Shown here: positions 58,162 to 64,000 of the stretch, in pieces
Position numbering within the stretch: position 1 is the first letter of the stretch
How the letters are laid out: every line of letters starts with the position of its first letter
From: Fragilariopsis cylindrus CCMP1102
Lineage: Eukaryota; Bacillariophyta; Bacillariophyceae; Bacillariales; Bacillariaceae
Direction of reading: 5' to 3'
Length of the DNA: 64,000 nucleotides
NCBI GenBank assembly: GCA_900095095.1
Contig: FMBT01000423.1
Span: 62,001-126,000 of the forward strand
The notes under the pieces: generated by a model
Databases searched by the model: none
What the model saw: the letters and a program-made list of their open reading frames with translations, nothing else
Told to the model about the DNA's origin: nothing
Position numbers and translations under genes: made by a program

Positions 58162-59330
58162 TTAATAGACATTTGGATCTTTAATTGTATTCGATTCATC
58201 CTCATTCTCATGATATACTTTTCGTCTTGTGGATAATAAATGTCGTATTGTCACACTCACACGACGATAGGATTCATCCCGTTTAATTCTTCTGATACTT
58301 CTAACATTATTATTAGTTGTATTATTATTATTTTTTGTATTTGTATTGTATTTGTATTATTATCTGACGATTTAGTTGGATTTGTTTCATCCTTATTGTC
58401 ATCCTTGTTCGGTGGTAATGGTGTCGGCGAGGATGATTGATCAGCATTCTTATTCTGATCGACATCATCATTCTCATTCTCGTTACCACCAGTCTCGTCA
58501 CCACTAACTGATATTGATTCTGTTGCTGGTATTGTTGTTGGTATAGTAATCCATTTATATTTACCTATGCCATGTCTATATTTATATCTTGCATCTGATT
58601 TCAGTATTAATAATGAACCAGGTTCTAATAATATTTTCACAACATCCTCATAGACATCACAGGCATTTTCAATTGTTACAATTGGTTTTTTTAATGTCAT
58701 ATAGATTGGTGATAGTAATGATATTGTACATATTATTGGTCCAAATGAATTAATATCTTCAAATGACTGGCAATCCCCATATTATTTTTTATATTCATTG
58801 ATTAATACTTGGTGTTGGTTTTTCGATAGTAGGACCTAATTCTTCTTTAAAATAGGGCATTGTTTTATCAAGCCATTTCATCATATTAGAATTTTCATCT
58901 AATGGGAAATGTCCTCCTGCTGTTGATGTTGTAGTATCATTCTTATTGTCATTCCCTTATTATTGTCGTTGTCGTTGTCATTGTCATCCTTGCCATTGTC
59001 GTCGTCATCATCATCGCAACTTGAAGCGCAAGTTTTTCCTGAATCTGAACTTGAAGCACCTTGTAATAGTTTCGATTTAAAGGCAGTATGATAATACATT
59101 TCACCATAAAATTGTTGTCGACGTGCAATTATACCTTCTTGAAATGTATTATTATATATCAAATCTAACATATCTTTTTGTTCTATTGGAGTCAAAAAAT
59201 TAGAATAATATTCTAATCCTTTTATATGTTTCACATAGTCACCATTTTCATTTCGTGGATAATCCATATTAGCCGAAGACGACGGTGAAGACGACGATGA
59301 CGACGAAGACGACGGTGAAGATGACGGCAT
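58162..59330 (-). pseudogene. AlkB-type 2-oxoglutarate/Fe(II) oxygenase gene with several single-base indels
   Basis: Read across frames from Met 59330 to the stop at 58162, the order is: Ser run, YYSNFLTPIEQKDMLDLIYN, RRQQFYGEMYYHT, GGHFPLDENSNMMKWLDKT, MPYFKEELGP, NMGIASHFEDINSFGPIICT, ISLLSPIYMTLKK, ILLEPGSLLILKSDARYKYR, HGI, and SYRRVSVTIRHLLSTRRKVY. This is an AlkB-homologue fold: iron ligands His and Glu (H-F-E) and the distal His in RHGI, and the 2-oxoglutarate Arg in RRVSVTIR. But at least four one-base shifts are needed, near 58945, 58790-58800, 58780 (extra A in an A run), 58755 (missing T) and in the repeat near 58320. Normal genes would demethylate nucleic acids or modify tRNA. 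It is a pseudogene, or a gene damaged by consensus errors in homopolymers. Confidence 0.7.
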
Positions 59331-60552
59331 TACTAGTTACCAACTTCTTTGCTTTACTTTACTTCACTTTGCTTTGCTTTTGTTTCTGCAATAACCCTAA
59401 ACTAGCTTTACCTAATACTATAGAGAGAGAGCACTACTCACTCATTTGAATTCGATTCGATTCAATTCGATTGTTCTGTACTTTAGGCTGTGCTGATACG
59501 AGAAAAAATGAATGTTACGTTATGTGCTTCTGTTGCCGATTGATTGAAAAATGAAATAAATGATGGATTGATATATTTGATTGATGGATGCAATTTGTCT
59601 AAAGCATCTTCCGTTCCTACGTGGATAGAAATTTGTACGAAACAATTAAAAAATCGCAGCCCCCTTAATCGCGCATATTGACTTGTTTAGTGACTTGTTT
59701 TATCACTAACAAATCGCTAACAACTCACTAACAACTCAACACTAACAAGTTATTTTTTTCTGCCTGGACCTGGAGACAAATTTTCACTTGAAGTCGAAAG
59801 CATTAGTATTCAGAACAGTACAGTAACGGTATAGGTAAGAATTGAAATGAAAAAAATTATTTTCGTAACTAGTCGAAGAATCTCCATGGATATCGATCTG
59901 TTTAGTAAAATCTTACAAGACGAGATATAGATATCTGTGTGTACTCTTAATAAGGACAAACAGTTTGTTCGCTGTGATTTGATTATTTATAGGGAGAATT
60001 CTACAGGAAAATTATCAACATGTAAATAGAAATGTATTGAATCTAAGGAAGCTCCATCAATATATTGGTCTCGTTTGATACGAAATTTATGAGACGAAAT
60101 ATAGATATTTGTACTGTTAATAGAGGCTAAAAATATCGATTTAATTTGTGTCATTTTGGGGAAAATTATAGGAACCCTCAACTAGATATTTTGTTATATA
60201 TTTTATTATTAACAATGGACTAATCAGAATAATAAGTGAGAGCGAGAGCGAGAGCGATGAGGGTAATAATGCAATGCATATAGTACAGTACATTAGAGTA
60301 GAGTATAATACATAACCATAAGAAACTATATATAGCTGATAAGAATCTAGAGGTATAAGATATAGGCTAGAACTAAGTACTTGTACCCCTGCTACAGGGA
60401 GGATTATTCTTAAAATGTGTGTGTATGTATAATAATAGACTGGGAAAAGTTGATTCATTCTGCAAATAAATATAGATTATAATCAATGCCTATACGTACG
60501 CACGACAGCTAATACCCCTAATTGGACAATATAACGGAGTGGTATAGCATAA
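59331..60552. other. intergenic with dispersed repeat copy 2 and an imperfect tandem repeat
   Basis: The segment 59606-59842 is the second copy of the 16.0-kb repeat. About 59900-60015 and 60060-60175 are two diverged copies of a further unit (GACGA-ATATAGATAT-TGT core, then ATTTATAGGG-like). A GAGAGC run lies near 60238-60255. No gene seen. Confidence 0.55.
59606..59842 (+). repeat. dispersed repeat, copy 2 (same orientation as 16006-16216)
   Basis: Same blocks as copy 1, plus a local expansion of CACTAACAA-type units (about 59705-59745). Confidence 0.65.
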
Positions 60553-61572
60553 TCAACAGGATTCTGATTCTGATACTAATTCTAATTCTGATGTTCCCCT
60601 TTGTTCGTGTTCTTCTTCTTCTTCTTGAGTATTTTTATTCTTCAATGCTTCTGGACGTTGTTCTAATAATACGTACAAGACCTTGACGATAATACCAAAA
60701 CTAACAAGACAGAATCCCGCTAATACACCATATTCAACACCAATAATTTGTCTTGTTGTAAATTCATCCAAATTTGTTTGCTTTGGTTGTCCTCCTAACC
60801 CTAACCACACACCAATTAAAGCCCATACAATAACGATTGGTATAGCAAAATCAACAGGATACGAACACAACCATGTAAATGCTGTTGTTAGTAGAACAAC
60901 TAATGATAGACTTGCTACAATCAATTGTGTTGTTGCATTTGCATTGTATGAAACAGCACATACGTTTGTATTAACAGCTGCTGCTGCCATAATCCATCCG
61001 GTTTGAATAGAAAATGGACCTTGCCATAATAAATACCCTTTCCAATTCTTGGAATAACGTTGTAATGACATTGATGCACAAACTAACGTAATTAATATAC
61101 AATACATACAAATTAATGCTAACCACATAATTTCATAACTAAAAGAAATTGTCCATCCAGCTTGAAATACAGTCATAATTGGATAATAATACCATGCCTT
61201 GAATACACCTTCTGAATTTCTTTGGGATGGTAAAAATTGCCATACAATCCATATTGCTTGCCAAATAAATACAACACCCCAAATTGAAAATGATAAACCA
61301 AATGGTGTAACAATTGTCTGATATTTAGCAGATAATTCACTATTAGAAGGTTGACCAGTTATTCCAAATATACCAATACCAAATGTCACAAAAACATTCA
61401 CAGCATATGCTAATAAATTCAACCAATTAAATTTGTTTAATGATGTACTTGTACTTGTACTTGCATTTGTAGTATCCATATTTGTTGGAACTGGAACGTC
61501 AACGTCAACGTCAACTGGCGTAGTATCTTTATTCTTGTTCGAAATGCTGGTATCAGCAATGTTGCCAGTCAT
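60553..61572 (-). CDS. TspO/MBR-like multi-spanning membrane protein
   Basis: A 339-residue protein with about nine to ten hydrophobic helices from residue 45 to 310 and hydrophilic, repetitive ends (VDVDVPVPTN at the start, EEEEEHEQ near the end). The pattern ITGQPSNSELSAKYQTIVTP, FGLSFSIWGVVFIWQAIWIV, FQAGWTISF and SIQTGWIMAAAAVN, with many Trp and conserved Asn/Pro, resembles the tryptophan-rich TspO/MBR family extended by extra helices, a form common in algae and fungi. TspO proteins bind porphyrins and sterols; whether this one does is not known. A related, shortened gene lies at 63503 in the same orientation, so the locus is duplicated. Its 3' flank (60515-60560) holds scraps identical to internal gene sequence (GGTATAGCA-AATCAACAGGAT). 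Confidence 0.7.
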   Translation of the reverse strand: MTGNIADTSISNKNKDTTPVDVDVDVPVPTNMDTTNASTSTSTSLNKFNWLNLLAYAVNVFVTFGIGIFGITGQPSNSELSAKYQTIVTPFGLSFSIWGVVFIWQAIWIVWQFLPSQRNSEGVFKAWYYYPIMTVFQAGWTISFSYEIMWLALICMYCILITLVCASMSLQRYSKNWKGYLLWQGPFSIQTGWIMAAAAVNTNVCAVSYNANATTQLIVASLSLVVLLTTAFTWLCSYPVDFAIPIVIVWALIGVWLGLGGQPKQTNLDEFTTRQIIGVEYGVLAGFCLVSFGIIVKVLYVLLEQRPEALKNKNTQEEEEEHEQRGTSELELVSESESC

Positions 61573-62121
61573 GATGAGTGATGGATGAGATGATATGATG
61601 GTAATATTATTTTCGTACGTTCGTGTGTTCGTTGACTTTTGAGTTCAAATCGCTTTGGACTTCAAATTGCTTTTCTTACTTTATTACGGTATGAGAGAGA
61701 GAGAGCAGAGAACGAACAACGAACGAATGGCAAAACGTATGTCATATAAGATTATATGATGTGTCGTTTTAGCTAGTAACAATCTGTTTTGTGAACGAAT
61801 ACATACATCGTAATGTGTCTACCGGTATGGCGTAAAACATAAATTATCTTCGCGGGGTGAGAAAAGAAGGCCCATAGTCTGCCCGGAACCAATCAAAACG
61901 CACGAGAGCTATACTATTGACAACATAAATTACCATTCGGATTTTGTTGTTACAATATCTTTTCACATTGACACCGAATCTTCATTCACGACAAAAACTC
62001 GCACTACAATTTCTTTGCTTTACTTGCATTACTATGCAAAACAACGACGACATTCTCGAATTCTTGGTTCAGCCATATTATAATCTACTCCCTACACGAA
62101 CAATAATACTATATATTAAGG
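61573..62121. other. intergenic, divergent promoter region
   Basis: Between the 5' ends of the TspO-like gene and the secreted protein gene. No repeat or RNA recognised. Confidence 0.5.
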
Positions 62122-63237
62122 ATGATGCTCATCAGTTATGGTTCGTTATCGTTGTTCTTGCGACGACGATTGATAATTTTATTTGTAAGTGCCGCCGTTC
62201 TTGTTGCAATTGATACGTCGGCGGCGACGGAAGAAGCAGCAGCAGGTGCAGGAGTAGCCACCACCGAGGATGCTTCGTCTGTTTCCTCTTTTGCTGCCAC
62301 GTGTGACTGTCAACCCCTCGGCCCCCCGGAGGAGGAATCATATATCGTCACACGATTGTGGGCGATTCTAGGGGGGGAATGGTCCGATCAGGAGGTGATT
62401 GATGAATTTAATCAAGGATTTGCACCCATCGTCACAGCCATGCCCGGTTTTCAACGGTACACGGCAGCAACCACAGCCACTTCCACCACGGAGGATGACA
62501 GTGGTGAGACTAGTGAGAATGCTATGAGTGATAGTGACAATAGTATTGCTGCCACGGTATTTTTTATGAACGCCTTTGATACCGCCGAGCATGCCGCGGC
62601 AGCACAAGAAGCGGCCCAAGTATTTGTCGAGACGAACGATCGATTAAAGAGTGCGATCGAACCACAGTACTTTACTCAAGATCAAGCCATCTACGGATTT
62701 CCAGCAGGATCCGCCTCGTCCTCGTCGTGTATTACGGAAGGAAGTGTGGGTAAATTCCTTTCGACACGGTTGTACGAATGGACGAATCCTGAGAACATTA
62801 CTACCGACGAACTCATCGTGGCTGGCTCTCATTTTAATGACGAAATCCAAGGCTTGGACGGGTACATTACGTACGTGGGAACATTGTCCAAACCGGACAA
62901 TCGGTACACATTCGTCTACAACATTTACGAGACCGAAGCCGTCTCCATTCTTGCCAACAATATGGGTCAAAACAATACCAAAACCAATAACGTCGAGGTA
63001 CCACCCAATACCCTGATTGTCTCTACGCAAGGAGAAATCAAATTTGATTATTTGTGTGCTGCAGGATTCAATTTCTCGAATAGCACCGACGACGAAGACG
63101 ACGACGACGACACAGTATCAGCAGCAGCAGCATCGGCTTTGGTAGTAGGAAGTGTATACGACTTTCTTGCTAAGGTATTCGTAACAAATAGTATTATCAT
63201 CGTATCATCCGCTATTGTTGATGTTTTATTCACATAA
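62122..63237 (+). CDS. secreted, probably GPI-anchored protein with two ABM-like repeats
   Basis: A 371-residue protein. RRRLIILFVSAAVLVAIDTS at residues about 14-33 is a signal peptide. Two similar domains follow. The first, about 75-195, contains YIVTRLWAILGGEW, F-x-x-x-MPGFQRY, FFMNAFDTAEHAAAAQEAA and FVETNDRL. The second, about 208-300, contains FLSTRLYEWTNPEN, F-N-D-E-I-Q-G-L-D-G-Y, and FVYNIYETEAVSILANNM. This alternation of strand, helix and an aromatic-glycine turn is like the dimeric alpha-beta barrel of antibiotic-biosynthesis monooxygenase (ABM) domains, though only by pattern. An Asp run and a hydrophobic tail (SIIIVSSAIVDVLF) at the end fit a GPI-anchor signal. The gene is richer in GC than its neighbours. 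It sits between the two TspO-like paralogues. Confidence 0.65.
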   Translation: MMLISYGSLSLFLRRRLIILFVSAAVLVAIDTSAATEEAAAGAGVATTEDASSVSSFAATCDCQPLGPPEEESYIVTRLWAILGGEWSDQEVIDEFNQGFAPIVTAMPGFQRYTAATTATSTTEDDSGETSENAMSDSDNSIAATVFFMNAFDTAEHAAAAQEAAQVFVETNDRLKSAIEPQYFTQDQAIYGFPAGSASSSSCITEGSVGKFLSTRLYEWTNPENITTDELIVAGSHFNDEIQGLDGYITYVGTLSKPDNRYTFVYNIYETEAVSILANNMGQNNTKTNNVEVPPNTLIVSTQGEIKFDYLCAAGFNFSNSTDDEDDDDDTVSAAAASALVVGSVYDFLAKVFVTNSIIIVSSAIVDVLFT

Positions 63238-63502
63238 AAGAGAAAATCAATGTATTAAAATGAATTGAAAGGCCAATATTTTGGAAAGAAGAAAAGATAA
63301 AAATACTGAAAATACTGTTGAATTGTGATCGAAAAAGTTATTGTCTACGTCTTATTATTGAAGAATAGGAACGAACACAATGCACTATAATGTGATTACC
63401 TTGTTGCAGCATATACTAACGGTTACGGTGACAATACTATTAATATTGTGCTTATTTTGTAACACGATGACAATTAAATCAAATAAAAATGCTTCTGCAT
63501 TA

Positions 63503-64000
63503 TTATACCGCTTCTTCTTCACTTGAAGATACTAAGTTAGATGCCGATGCTGACGATCCCATTTCCCTCTTCTTCTTAATCGTTTTCTTCGTTGCGTCTG
63601 TTCGTTGTTTCAGTAAGACATACAAGGCCTTGACACTAATACCAAAACTAACAAGACATAATCCAGCCAGAACACCTAATTGGACACCATTTATTTGTTT
63701 TGCTGTAAACTGATCCAGAATCATTTGCCTTGGTTTAGCTGCTGCTGCTATAATCCATCCAGTTTGAATTGAGATTAAACACTGCCATAATAAATATCCC
63801 TTCCACGTTTTGGAATATTTCTGCAACGACATTGAAGCCATTACCAGTGTAATTACAATACCGTACATGGAAATTAATGCTAACCAGATAATGTCATATG
63901 AAAACGATACTGTCCATCCTGCTTGAAATATGGTCATAATTGAATAATAATACCAAGCTCTCTCAACACCATCACTGTTGCGTTGACTTGGACAAAATTG
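63503..64000 (-). CDS. TspO/MBR-like membrane protein, partial at window edge, with internal deletion
   Basis: The frame is open to the window end, so the 5' part is missing. It encodes AWYYYSIMTIFQAGWTVSFS, YDIIWLALISMYG, MSLQKYSKTWKGYLLWQ, SIQTGWIIAAAAKPRQ and GVQLGVLAGLCLVSFGI, all closely similar to the gene at 60553. Between GWIIAAAA and KPRQ about 62-63 residues present in the paralogue (two to three membrane helices) are absent, without any frame loss. There is no room for an intron in the DNA at that point. The shortened protein could be non-functional or have changed topology. Confidence 0.75.
   Translation of the reverse strand, partial: QFCPSQRNSDGVERAWYYYSIMTIFQAGWTVSFSYDIIWLALISMYGIVITLVMASMSLQKYSKTWKGYLLWQCLISIQTGWIIAAAAKPRQMILDQFTAKQINGVQLGVLAGLCLVSFGISVKALYVLLKQRTDATKKTIKKKREMGSSASASNLVSSSEEEAV

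Overview
The window reads as nuclear DNA of a diatom. Three fucoxanthin-chlorophyll light-harvesting genes carry the diatom plastid presequence (signal peptide ending in ASAFAP or ASAAAFAP). Other proteins carry looser versions of it. Introns are few and have GTAAGT/GTACGT donors. Proteins are full of Asn, Asp, Ser and Gln runs, and helicase-associated (HA) domain proteins and MYND-family remnants are present. Intergenic DNA is AT-rich, with many short tandem repeats and decayed mobile DNA. I cannot name the species from the sequence alone.

Layout: 0-5 kb holds a small repeat-containing hypothetical gene (probably frameshifted) and a class C-type seven-transmembrane receptor. 5.5-8.5 kb is a three-exon plastid-targeted tRNA methylthiotransferase (MiaB) with an extra parvulin-like domain in front. 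8.6-13 kb has a two-HA-domain protein, a Stowaway-like MITE, a tRNA-like relic and a plastid-type GNAT acetyltransferase. 13.3-15.5 kb is a two-exon aldehyde dehydrogenase. 16-18.3 kb has an orphan gene of different base composition and a frameshifted gene whose N-terminus copies the histone H3 tail. 18.4-22 kb is gene-poor. 22-29.5 kb has an Lhcf gene, an unknown protein, a two-exon plastid membrane protein between two copies of a direct duplication, and an unknown membrane protein with a Pro-Ala-Val repeat. 31-41 kb has two large HA-domain proteins (one with a triple WCWLLP-type repeat) and a broken MYND gene. 41-50 kb has a decayed retrotransposon gag fragment, a pair of inverted ~0.6-kb repeats, and between them an Lhcr and an Lhcf gene. 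50.7-53.9 kb is a two-exon five-transmembrane protein. 55-59.3 kb has a Lys-rich exon, a degraded gene, a tandem duplication and an AlkB-type oxygenase gene broken by several single-base indels. 60.5-64 kb has two related TspO-like membrane proteins, the second missing an internal membrane segment and cut by the window edge, flanking a secreted two-repeat protein.

The genes do not form one pathway. The shared themes are plastid function (three antenna proteins, MiaB, a GNAT enzyme and an unknown membrane protein carry plastid-type presequences) and an expanding, decaying accessory layer (HA proteins, MYND pseudogene, AlkB pseudogene, MITEs, inverted and direct repeats). The strongest candidates for something undescribed are the parvulin-MiaB fusion, the split H3-tail mimic and the WCWLLP repeat protein. 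Splice junctions were placed by reading-frame logic and family conservation and have no transcript support.
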